64,000 nucleotides of DNA from an uncultured bacterium (GTDB lineage: Bacteria > Verrucomicrobiota > Lentisphaeria > Victivallales > UBA1829). Of this stretch, positions 25,742 to 33,000 are shown in pieces. The stretch is from assembly GCA_902774245.1 (NCBI GenBank), contig CACYHQ010000003.1, forward strand, positions 1-64,000, written 5' to 3'. The notes under the pieces were generated by a model that was not told the origin of the DNA, made no database searches, and saw only the letters and a program-made list of their open reading frames with translations. How positions within the stretch are numbered: position 1 is the first letter of the stretch; each line of letters begins with the position of its first letter. A program made the position numbers and the translations under genes.

Positions 25742-25947
25742 GCGAGAAACTGTATTTGGTCTACACGGAAGTCCGCGCCCTGTACGGAATCGGGCGAAAG
25801 CAGATCAAAAGCCTCATCGAGGCGCGACGGCTTCACCGCGTAAAAGTGGGGAACGCCTGGCGATACCCGCGAACCGACCTTGAAATGATCTTCAACGAGA
25901 CGCCGCCGCGCCGTCACGCGAGGCGCACCGCAAGGGCGACCGCGTAA
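25738..25947 (+). CDS. Excisionase/AlpA-like helix-turn-helix protein
   Basis: 69 aa. The pattern YTEVRALYGIGRKQIKSLIE, followed by the wing-like VGNAWRYPRTDLE, matches MerR-like HTH_17/excisionase proteins. The C-terminal tail is Arg-rich. An excisionase would imply an integrase elsewhere on the element; it may instead be a transcription regulator. Confidence 0.7.
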   Translation: MSEKLYLVYTEVRALYGIGRKQIKSLIEARRLHRVKVGNAWRYPRTDLEMIFNETPPRRHARRTARATA

Positions 25948-26002
25948 CAGGATTTGAACCGAACCAACGAAACCATACAAACCTACCACCAAGGAGACAA
26001 AA

Positions 26003-26107
26003 ATGCAAGACACCATCATTGAGGCACTGTTTCTGTCGTTCTTCTTCATCGGCACATTCTTCGCGGTCCTGTTCACCGTGTGGCTGATCGCTATGGACTG
26101 GAGGTGA
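26003..26107 (+). CDS. Small single-span membrane protein
   Basis: 34 aa, with a strong ribosome-binding site (AAGGAGAC, 7 bases before the ATG). One hydrophobic helix covers most of it (LFLSFFFIGTFFAVLFTVW), ending AMDWR. It sits five bases before the next gene. Function unknown. Confidence 0.5.
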   Translation: MQDTIIEALFLSFFFIGTFFAVLFTVWLIAMDWR

Positions 26108-26112
26108 CCGCC

Positions 26113-26517
26113 ATGAAATGGATCGAAAACGGCATATCGTTCGAGGGCAGCGTGTCCGAGTTCAAAGAACTCCACGCAGACGGCATCCCCGCGCCCATCC
26201 GCACCCGCAAGGGGAAGAGCATCACGGTCATCAACACAGACGGCACGGAAACGCAGTTCGACACGCTCAAAGACGCAGCCGCGTACATCACGCAGAAGAC
26301 CGGGCGTTTCGTTTCGTCCTCGCACCTGGGCAGCATGAACGGAAACCGCGTGAGTCTTGCGAGTTTCGCAGCCGGAAAGGAAATCCCCCTGTTCACCGCT
26401 GAAACGCCCGAACTCCCGTGTGTGCAAAGTGAAGATCCCGCCAAAGAACCCGCAGTGATCCCGGAAGTCTACGCAGGATCCCCCGCCGAACCCGCGCCCG
26501 CAAGCGCGAACGAATAA
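26113..26517 (+). CDS. Uncharacterised phage protein
   Basis: 134 aa from the ATG at 26113, which has GGAGGTGA upstream. N-terminal ~95 residues look like a small folded domain (MKWIENGISFEGSVSEF, ITVINTDGTETQF, YITQKTGRFVSSS). The C-terminal 35 residues are Pro/Ala/Glu-rich and probably disordered. No family recognised. Confidence 0.55.
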   Translation: MKWIENGISFEGSVSEFKELHADGIPAPIRTRKGKSITVINTDGTETQFDTLKDAAAYITQKTGRFVSSSHLGSMNGNRVSLASFAAGKEIPLFTAETPELPCVQSEDPAKEPAVIPEVYAGSPAEPAPASANE

Positions 26518-26543
26518 CCACCACAACACCGGAGAGAAAGCAA

Positions 26544-27737
26544 ATGGAAGAGAACACCAACACATCAGCGGAAATCGTCAACGCGACGGTCGAAGAAAGC
26601 GCATTGGCGAAACTCGAACGCGCGAGCATCGACATGCAAATCGCAACCGCGCACCAGTATCCGCGAAGCATCACCAAGTTCAAGGAAAACAGCCTCGCGC
26701 TTGTCACCCTTGACGAAGAAACCGCCGCAAGCTGTCTGTACCGCCGTCCGGTCGGCAAAGACAGACAGGGGCGGGAAACCTACGCCGAGGGCATGAGCAT
26801 CCGCATGGCCGAGATCGTCGCGGCGACATACGGAAATCTCCGCGTCGGAACGCGCCTGATCGAAAGCACCCCGCGCTACGTGGTCGTTCAGGGCGTCGCG
26901 CATGACCTCGAATCGAATTTCCTTTCCACGGCAGAGGACAAAGAGCCGACTATCGACAAATGGGGCAAGCCGTATTCCGAAAGAATGCGCGTCGTGACCG
27001 AAAAGGCGGCGGCGGCGAAAGCCAGACGCGATGCCATTTTTGCGGTCGTTCCCCGCGCTGCCGTCAAGTTCCTCGAAGTCGCCGCGAAGAATCTGCTTTT
27101 CGGCAATGCGTCCTCGATTTCCAAATGGAGAACCCGGATCGCCGAATGGGTGAAAACTCTCGGCATTGACACCGCCCGCGTCTGGAAAGCGCTCGAAGTG
27201 GACGGGCCTGACGATCTGAAGCAGAGCGAGATCGAAATGCTGATCGGCATCAAGACGGCACTGCAAAACGGCGACACCTCGCTGGATGACGCTTTCCCGA
27301 TCCTCGACAATGACGAAGAGGGCAGCCGATACAAAGCCCCGAAGAAACTCAACGCGAAGCCCGCAGAGAAGCCGGAAACCACCGCATCCGAACCGGAATC
27401 CGCGAAGCCGGAAACCCTGGCGGAAAACGCGCCGGAAGAAGCCAAGGCGAGCGAACCGGCCGAAGCCCCAGCCCCCGCGCCCGCCGAAGCGAAAGACCAA
27501 GCGAAAGAGGCGAAAGCCCCGGCGGCAGTCATCAGCGAGAAACAGGCAAACCGCCTTTTCGCAATCGCCAACAAGAACAGCCTCACGAAAGACGAGATCG
27601 GATTTTTGATCTTCGACGTCGGCGGCGTGAACCACGCGAACGAGATTCCGAAAGACCGCTATGAAGACGTGATCGCCGCAATCCAGGCAGCAAAGCACGG
27701 CAGCGTTCTTCCGCCGGAAGAAGGGGATTTGATCTGA
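26544..27737 (+). CDS. Putative phage recombination (ssDNA-annealing-like) protein
   Basis: 397 aa. The N-terminal ~240 residues contain the conserved phage-protein pattern CLYRRPVGKDRQGRETY, EGMSIRMAEIVAATYGN and YVVVQGVAHDLE. This family is usually encoded beside recombination nucleases. A Pro/Ala/Glu-rich linker of ~80 residues leads to a small C-terminal domain (SEKQANRLFAIANKN). The adjacent PD-(D/E)XK nuclease suggests an annealase/exonuclease pair, as in Red or RecET. The annealing function is inference from that pairing; the family assignment is from memory. Confidence 0.5.
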   Translation: MEENTNTSAEIVNATVEESALAKLERASIDMQIATAHQYPRSITKFKENSLALVTLDEETAASCLYRRPVGKDRQGRETYAEGMSIRMAEIVAATYGNLRVGTRLIESTPRYVVVQGVAHDLESNFLSTAEDKEPTIDKWGKPYSERMRVVTEKAAAAKARRDAIFAVVPRAAVKFLEVAAKNLLFGNASSISKWRTRIAEWVKTLGIDTARVWKALEVDGPDDLKQSEIEMLIGIKTALQNGDTSLDDAFPILDNDEEGSRYKAPKKLNAKPAEKPETTASEPESAKPETLAENAPEEAKASEPAEAPAPAPAEAKDQAKEAKAPAAVISEKQANRLFAIANKNSLTKDEIGFLIFDVGGVNHANEIPKDRYEDVIAAIQAAKHGSVLPPEEGDLI

Positions 27738-27738
27738 C

Positions 27739-28353
27739 ATGGCCGCCGAACTCCAATTCAACGAGCGAATCCACAGGTACACGCTCAACGGAAAGATCAT
27801 TCCTTCCGTGACGCAAATCATAACGAGCGTGGGCTTGTATGAATACGATTACGTATCGTCGGAGACGCTCGCAATCGCGGCGGAACGCGGGCGGTTCGTC
27901 CACACGATGATCGAATGGCACGAACAGGGCGAATTGGATGAAAGCACAATCGATCCCGAACTCCGGGGCTACTACGATGCCTACCTTGACATGAAAGCCG
28001 CGGGCGCGATCCCGGCGAAAGCCGATCTGATCGAGGCAAGAGTGTACTCCGAAAAGTACCAGTACGCCGGGACGCTCGACATGGAATTTCTGAAAGAGCG
28101 GTGGATTCACGACCACAAGACCGGGGAAGAAAGCCCGGTCCACGGCCTGCAACTGTCCGGCTACTGGCTCGCGAAGCACCCGGATTTCCGCGACAAGCCG
28201 GAACACCTGACATGCGGGTACTACCGGAAGGACGGCACCTGGAATCTCGTCGAATACCCCTACGAACCGTTCGCGTGGCTCGCCATCGTGGGCGATTTCC
28301 AATGGCGTCTGAAAAACAACCTGATAAAAGCGCGCTGGTTACAAAGCGCATAA
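27739..28353 (+). CDS. PD-(D/E)XK nuclease (RecB/Cas4-like)
   Basis: 204 aa. The nuclease signature is clear: E99 in DLIEARVY, D114 in GTLDME, the catalytic D125-H-K127 in HDHKTGE, and the following QLSGYWLA. This arrangement is typical of RecB/Cas4-type and phage exonucleases. It starts two bases after the upstream gene, supporting joint action in recombination or DNA end processing. Confidence 0.85.
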   Translation: MAAELQFNERIHRYTLNGKIIPSVTQIITSVGLYEYDYVSSETLAIAAERGRFVHTMIEWHEQGELDESTIDPELRGYYDAYLDMKAAGAIPAKADLIEARVYSEKYQYAGTLDMEFLKERWIHDHKTGEESPVHGLQLSGYWLAKHPDFRDKPEHLTCGYYRKDGTWNLVEYPYEPFAWLAIVGDFQWRLKNNLIKARWLQSA

Positions 28354-28400
28354 ACAACAAAACGCCCGTGGCAGCGGGCAGAAAGAATTGAGGTCAAACA

Positions 28401-29048
28401 ATGACACCCGAAACCGAAAACACCGCAATGGTGGAAAACCAGGCGCAACTCCGCGCCGAAGTCCAGAACGTATGCGCGGCGGAAATCCTCGTCGTGGATC
28501 AGGACACCTACGTTCAGGCGAACGACCTGATCGCCAAGTTGCAGACGGTCCGCAAGGAAGTCGTCGCGCGTTTCGCCGATCCGAAGAAGAAAGCGGCAGA
28601 AGCCCACAAGGCAATCTGCGCGCTGGAAAAGGAGTTCCTCACCCCTGTTGACAACCGGATTTCCGCGTTGAAAGCCTCGACTACGAACTGGTTCGCTGCT
28701 GAACAGGAACGAATCCGCGCCGAACAGGAACGGAAACGCCGCGAGGCGGAAGAGGCGGCGAAACTGGCAGCCGAGGCGGAAGAAGCTGGCGAAACGGAAA
28801 TGGCGCAGGAAGCGGTGATCGAAGCGACAATGGCCCAGGCAAGCGTTACCGTGATGCCGAAGGTCAAGGGGACGACCATGCGCGAAGTGTTCTACGGCGT
28901 GATCGTTGACATCAACGCCCTGCCGCGCGAGTACATGAAGCCGGACCAGGCTTTGATCGACAAGATGCTCGATTCCACGAAGGGGCAGATTCCGATCCCC
29001 GGCGTCCGCACGATGAAGAAATATATCAATTCCACCCGCGCGAAATAA
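28401..29048 (+). CDS. Phage coiled-coil protein with conserved C-terminal domain
   Basis: 215 aa. A central charged coiled coil (residues ~85-140, repeated EQERKRRE and EEAAKLAAE) is followed by a domain with the pattern FYGVIVDINALPREYMKPDQ and GVRTMKK, common in early-region proteins of tailed phages. Ribosome-binding site TGAGGTCAAA. Usually found near recombination and replication genes; molecular function unknown. Confidence 0.6.
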   Translation: MTPETENTAMVENQAQLRAEVQNVCAAEILVVDQDTYVQANDLIAKLQTVRKEVVARFADPKKKAAEAHKAICALEKEFLTPVDNRISALKASTTNWFAAEQERIRAEQERKRREAEEAAKLAAEAEEAGETEMAQEAVIEATMAQASVTVMPKVKGTTMREVFYGVIVDINALPREYMKPDQALIDKMLDSTKGQIPIPGVRTMKKYINSTRAK

Positions 29049-29081
29049 TCGCGCGAACAACAAAGACAGGAGACAAACGAC

Positions 29082-29873
29082 ATGCCGAACAGAGTATTAC
29101 GTCCGTGGCTTGACAGCGAGGCAATGAACAGCCTTTCGGAAAGTGCGGAAGTTTTTTACGTTCGGCTTATCATGGCCGCAGATGACTACGGTTGCTATCA
29201 TGGCTCGCCACAACTGCTTAAATCTTACTTGTACCCCTTGAAAGACAAGCGTGTCGCCGACATATCCCGTCTGATCGCCGAGTGCGTGAAGGCCGGAGTG
29301 CTCGCCGAATACGAGGTTTCCGGAAAGCGGTATTTGAAGATTATCAAATTCCGGCAGTTCGTGAGACAGAAAGGCAAACGCAAGTTTCCGCTTCCGCCGC
29401 CCGAAATCCTTGCCCTTGACGATGAAGATGCAACGCCGCCACGCCGCGCTTGCAGCGCAGATGCAATGCAAGCGCAGTGCAACGGAACAGCAGACGAATT
29501 GAAAACGGATCGCAAGCGAAACGCAGATGCAGCGCAGACGCAAAGCACATGCGTCCCGAATACGGAGACGATATGCGATATTCGGGAAGAAAGAACAAGC
29601 AAGAAAGAAAGTCGCTTCGCTCCCCCCTCCATAGAGGAAGTACGGCAATACTGTCTCGAACGGAAGAACGGGATTGATGCAAACGCATTCGTTTCGTACT
29701 ACGAAAGCAAGGGGTGGATGATCGGGAAGAACCGCATGAAAGACTGGAAAGCGGCAGTCAGGACATGGGAAAGCCGCCGGAAAGAGGAAACGCGGCAGAA
29801 CACCGTGCATCCGAGTTTCGACTATGCACCGGATGAAAGCGGAACGGATGAAAACAAGTGGGGTTTCCAGTAA
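29082..29873 (+). CDS. Phage replication initiator-like protein
   Basis: 263 aa. N-terminal ~110 residues look like a winged-helix domain (AEVFYVRLIMAADDYGCY, ISRLIAECVKAGVL, YLKIIKFRQF). A low-complexity middle (about 120-165) encodes repeated Ala/Asp/Gln/Cys. The C-terminal segment IEEVRQYCLERKNGID through FVSYYESKGWMIGKN resembles DnaD/gpO-type replication proteins. The gene overlaps a DnaC-like loader by TAATG, the classic initiator-loader pair. The DNA of the middle section carries direct repeats and may be the origin. Confidence 0.7.
   Translation: MPNRVLRPWLDSEAMNSLSESAEVFYVRLIMAADDYGCYHGSPQLLKSYLYPLKDKRVADISRLIAECVKAGVLAEYEVSGKRYLKIIKFRQFVRQKGKRKFPLPPPEILALDDEDATPPRRACSADAMQAQCNGTADELKTDRKRNADAAQTQSTCVPNTETICDIREERTSKKESRFAPPSIEEVRQYCLERKNGIDANAFVSYYESKGWMIGKNRMKDWKAAVRTWESRRKEETRQNTVHPSFDYAPDESGTDENKWGFQ
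29445..29555. other. Candidate replication origin repeats inside the initiator gene
   Basis: The 14-mer GCAGCGCAGAYGCA occurs at 29452-29465 and 29529-29542. Further GCAGATGCA and GCGCAG words lie between and beside them. The repeats fall in the low-complexity middle of the initiator gene, as lambda origin iterons lie within gene O. Seen by eye; function inferred. Confidence 0.4.
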
Positions 29874-30508
29874 TGAAAAGCCTGATTGATTGCATCCCTA
29901 CGCTTGACCGCCTGAAACTGCGTGGAAAAAAGTCCAGCATGGTAAAGGCGACCGACCAAAGCCTTGCAAAAATGGCGGAACGCCTTGCGGAAGCCGGGTA
30001 TTCGACCGAGAATCCCAAAGTGTACGCCGTCATTCAGCGGTACGGCGCGTTGCTCCTTGACGGAACAGCGGAAAAAGGGCTGTTCCTTAAAGGAGAATGC
30101 GGAATCGGCAAAACATACGGCTGCGAGGTGCTGGCGTATCTGTTCGACATACCAGTGTTCACGCCGGAAGACTTTGCCGCCGACTTCAAGGAATGCGACG
30201 GCAATTTGCACGATCTTGAAAAACAGGTCATCACCGGCGGAGACTTTTTCGAGCGTCCGCACAACATTATGATCGACGAGATCGGAAGCAAAGACACCGT
30301 AAAATGCTTCGGCGAGGCAGAAAACATCATGGAAACAGTTCTTGACATACGCTACCGTGCGTTTCTGCGGTACGGCGTGTTGACGGTCGTTACCACGAAC
30401 CTGACCGACCGCGAAATCCTCGAACGGTACGGGCGGCGCATCGAGGACAGGCTACAGGAAATGTTTTACATCTGCCGCGTAACCGGGAAAAGCCTACGCA
30501 CCCAATAA
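29873..30508 (+). CDS. DnaC-like helicase loader ATPase
   Basis: 211 aa. AAA+ ATPase with Walker A GECGIGKT (about residues 74-81), Walker B NIMIDEIG (near 135) and the sensor-like VVTTNLTDREILERYG with an arginine-rich end (GRRIEDRLQEMF). Length and motifs match DnaC/DnaI-type loaders. It begins inside the stop codon of the replication initiator. Together they would recruit the host replicative helicase, since no phage helicase is seen. Confidence 0.85.
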   Translation: MKSLIDCIPTLDRLKLRGKKSSMVKATDQSLAKMAERLAEAGYSTENPKVYAVIQRYGALLLDGTAEKGLFLKGECGIGKTYGCEVLAYLFDIPVFTPEDFAADFKECDGNLHDLEKQVITGGDFFERPHNIMIDEIGSKDTVKCFGEAENIMETVLDIRYRAFLRYGVLTVVTTNLTDREILERYGRRIEDRLQEMFYICRVTGKSLRTQ

Positions 30509-30531
30509 ACACAAAATTGAGGTCAAAACCA

Positions 30532-30762
30532 ATGCAAAACAAAACCATGACACTGAAAGTGATCCGCGCCGGAAACCTCGCGCCGGGAGACGTTCACGAA
30601 CGATGCACGGACTGCGAGATTCACCACGAAGCCAATATCGCCGACAGAAACGAAGATGGATATGTGCTTCTGAAAGGCTCGAAAGAAGCCGTTGCGGCAG
30701 CCGCAAGTATGCTGTACCAGGACGTGAAAATCGTCCCGATCCACCCGGAGGGCGCACAATGA
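30532..30762 (+). CDS. Small uncharacterised phage protein
   Basis: 76 aa, ribosome-binding site TTGAGGTCAAA. Contains HERCTDCEIHH, a CxxC with nearby His residues that could bind a metal, and the KH-like stretch LKGSKEAVAAAASMLYQDV. The stop overlaps the next start (ATGA). Function unknown. Confidence 0.5.
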   Translation: MQNKTMTLKVIRAGNLAPGDVHERCTDCEIHHEANIADRNEDGYVLLKGSKEAVAAAASMLYQDVKIVPIHPEGAQ

Positions 30763-31094
30763 ACCGGAAGATGAACTACACGGACAGGATGCTTGCGCTC
30801 GAACGCCACATGAAGGGCGAAATCAAAGCCCGCGCCGCCGAAATGGACCGTCTCATCAAACGGTACGATCTGGGCGGAATCGACCTGGAATCCGAGTACG
30901 AGAAGATCAAACGGAAGGAAAGCTATCTTTCCGCGAATCAGCGCCGGATCGTGATCGACATCGTGGAAGCCCGCAAGTTCGACAACGAGGTCAGCAACAT
31001 CATTGACTTCGACCTTGAAATGCACACACAGAGTGTGCCGAGCAGTGCCGTGCTTCGCGACGGCACGGAAGAAGAGAAAGGAGAGAGCAAATGA
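30759..31094 (+). CDS. Small helical phage protein
   Basis: 111 aa, mostly helical and charged (ERHMKGEIKARAAEMDRLIK, YEKIKRKESYLSANQRRIV). Its 3' end carries copy 2 of the double-hairpin repeat, encoding the tail VPSSAVLRDGTEEE. Starts in an ATGA overlap and ends in another. Function unknown. Confidence 0.55.
   Translation: MNRKMNYTDRMLALERHMKGEIKARAAEMDRLIKRYDLGGIDLESEYEKIKRKESYLSANQRRIVIDIVEARKFDNEVSNIIDFDLEMHTQSVPSSAVLRDGTEEEKGESK
31025..31066 (+). repeat. Double-hairpin repeat, copy 2 (within a coding 3' end)
   Basis: Hairpin 1: CACAC, triloop AGA, GTGTG (31025-31037). Spacer of 7 bases. Hairpin 2: GTGCCGT, loop GCTTCGCG, ACGGCAC (31045-31066), followed by GGAAGAAG. Same architecture as the copies at 13478, 47187, 47479, 49014 and 54107, but inside an open frame. 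A related single hairpin (GTGCC around ACGCGAC) lies in the coding sequence near 32857. Confidence 0.6.
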
Positions 31095-31600
31095 TTTTTC
31101 CTGTAGTTTGCCCGTTGCCTGTTCATCTGCCCGTGCAAGCAGCCCAACCGTCCCATAACGAAGGACTGGTTATTCCCAGAGACGATGAAGGAAGAGCCGC
31201 GCGGTGGTGCGCGGAAATGCTCGGTCATACGGAACTTCTCTATTCCGGCATTGTTCCAGTCTCATGCGAGAGCGAACTACGGACGCTTGCCGCCGAAACA
31301 CGCACGACAAGAAACGGGAAAAAACTCGCTTCTTTCTGCGAAGAGCAGATCAAAAACGGCGAGAATCATTTCAGCCTCAACTATGTCCTTATGCAAGAAG
31401 GGCTGTACCTGACGAAGAGTACCGTGGAAACGAACGTGAGAACCTACGCGGTCTACAGTTTGCATCAGATCATTAAGGACGAGGAAGGGATTTATTGGGA
31501 CGGCATTGATTTCCAGCTTTTCAAACTGTCCGAACACGCCATTGAATTTTACAGACTTCAAAAAGACAAAGACGAGGAAGGGAAACTCTATTATGTTTGA
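31091..31600 (+). CDS. Uncharacterised phage protein
   Basis: 169 aa. N-terminal ~25 residues are Pro/hydrophobic. The rest is mixed alpha/beta with no motif I can place (WCAEMLGHTELLYSGIVPVS, YAVYSLHQIIKDEEGIYWDG). Coupled to both neighbours by short overlaps. Function unknown. Confidence 0.5.
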   Translation: MIFPVVCPLPVHLPVQAAQPSHNEGLVIPRDDEGRAARWCAEMLGHTELLYSGIVPVSCESELRTLAAETRTTRNGKKLASFCEEQIKNGENHFSLNYVLMQEGLYLTKSTVETNVRTYAVYSLHQIIKDEEGIYWDGIDFQLFKLSEHAIEFYRLQKDKDEEGKLYYV

Positions 31601-32240
31601 CATCTTCAACATCCGCAAGTGCCGCGCCATGCGGGACGAGATCGAAAGCCTTACCGTTCGCCTGTCAAACGAACACCGGAAATACGAAAAGGCAAAGGAA
31701 CGGCTTGAAAGCGCGGAAGTGGATATTTACAATCTCAAACTGGAACGCAACAATCTTTCCGACGAGAATAAGAATCTCCGCAAAAAACTCGCCGAAGAGG
31801 TCGGCAAAAACGATGAACATTCCCGGATGGTGAATACCCTGAACGCAGACCTCGAAAAAGTCCAACATTCGCTTGACGAAAGCATTGCCAGACGGGACGA
31901 ACTGGAACGCGCGGCGGAAAAGCTGAAAGCGGAACAGGAGCAAGACGAAAACTGCGCCAAACTCTTCACCGCCGCCGTGATGAACGGAACAAAGTTCGCA
32001 GAGAACGCCTACAACAAGCCGAAACAGAAAAAAACGCGCTACTGCGGAAGAATCTCCGAGGACGTTTACACCCTCATCAAGAAATTCTGCAAGAAACAGG
32101 GCGTCACGTTCCGGTGGGCTATCGAACTGGCAACGGCAATTTGTATTCCGATCTTCGACGCATCCGTCGATGCCGTAGAAAAGCGGAAAAAACAGGACAA
32201 GGGCGTGGACCAGGCCGAAAGCGAGGCGGCGCAAAGATGA
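31593..32240 (+). CDS. Coiled-coil protein
   Basis: 215 aa from the ATG at 31593 (GAGGAAGGG upstream). A long coiled coil spans residues ~10-125 (heptad-rich LERNNLSDENKNLRKKLAEE). A short C-terminal globular region follows (RISEDVYTLIKKFCKKQGV), resembling a ribbon-helix-helix or small DNA-binding helix pair. Function unknown. Confidence 0.55.
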   Translation: MFDIFNIRKCRAMRDEIESLTVRLSNEHRKYEKAKERLESAEVDIYNLKLERNNLSDENKNLRKKLAEEVGKNDEHSRMVNTLNADLEKVQHSLDESIARRDELERAAEKLKAEQEQDENCAKLFTAAVMNGTKFAENAYNKPKQKKTRYCGRISEDVYTLIKKFCKKQGVTFRWAIELATAICIPIFDASVDAVEKRKKQDKGVDQAESEAAQR

Positions 32241-32602
32241 ACGTCCGCCTGTGGCCGGATCAGATCGAACGTTTGCGGGCGACCGGAAACGCGGCTGCGA
32301 CGATCCGCTATGCCGTGATGCGATACAAGCGGGGCGACTTCAAGCGGAAACTGCGAAACCGCGAAGCGAAGCGCGGAATCCGCATGGGGACGATCAGCCT
32401 GTGGAACGATCCCGGCATCAAGGCAGACAAACTCCGCGCCGTCCTCGACGCGCATTTCCTGATCCCGGATGCAGTTCGACATGCCGAAATCGACCGAGAG
32501 ATCGCCGAACTCGACGAACAGATCGCCGAAATGATGAAAGTGTACGCCGTCCGCCCCGACCGGGCATACATCATTGAACAAGGAGACACCGAAAATGAGT
32601 GA
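32237..32602 (+). CDS. Small basic phage protein
   Basis: 121 aa. N-terminus MNVRLWPDQIERLRATGNAA continues into a possible ribbon-helix-helix (ATIRYAVMRYKRGDF). The C-terminal third is helical and acidic (IDREIAELDEQIAEMMKV). Starts in ATGA overlap. May bind DNA; not assigned to a family. Confidence 0.5.
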   Translation: MNVRLWPDQIERLRATGNAAATIRYAVMRYKRGDFKRKLRNREAKRGIRMGTISLWNDPGIKADKLRAVLDAHFLIPDAVRHAEIDREIAELDEQIAEMMKVYAVRPDRAYIIEQGDTENE

Positions 32603-32795
32603 AGCCGAACGAAAAGTCTACATGCGCGAGTACCGGAAACAGCACCGCGAACATCTGCTTGCGATGAACCGGGCGTGGTGGAAAAAGCACGGCTGGAAAC
32701 AGAACGCGATCCGGCGCGGGCAGTACCGCAACAACCCGGACTACCGCGCGGCGGAACTCGCCCGCAAGAGAAAGGAGCGGGAACATCATGGATGA
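32595..32795 (+). CDS. Small Arg/Lys-rich protein
   Basis: 66 aa, with AAGGAGAC before the ATG at 32595. Composition and the pattern YMREYRKQHREHLLAMNR resemble the basic linker found before HNH-type nuclease domains, and the repeat protein at 42894-43286. No nuclease motif is present. Confidence 0.5.
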   Translation: MSEAERKVYMREYRKQHREHLLAMNRAWWKKHGWKQNAIRRGQYRNNPDYRAAELARKRKEREHHG

Positions 32796-33000
32796 CCTCG
32801 ACAGAATCCAGGCGGCGGAAGAGGCGACAATGCAACGCATTGACCTGGGAAGCGCAGTGCCACGCGACGGCACGGACGAAACGCCGAACCTCGAAGATTA
32901 CGTCTGCCGAATCGGGTGCATCCGCACGGAAAACGGCTGGTACGGTCTCGGCTACAACGAACACACCAAAGCCCTGCAACTGATGGAGAAGGTGGTGTAA
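32788..33000 (+). CDS. Small uncharacterised phage protein
   Basis: 70 aa. Contains SAVPRDGTDE, encoded by DNA that looks like a reduced copy of the hairpin repeat, then a small beta-like region with two Cys (YVCRIGCIRTENGWYGLGYN). The stop overlaps the methyltransferase start (TAATG). Function unknown. Confidence 0.45.
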   Translation: MDDLDRIQAAEEATMQRIDLGSAVPRDGTDETPNLEDYVCRIGCIRTENGWYGLGYNEHTKALQLMEKVV

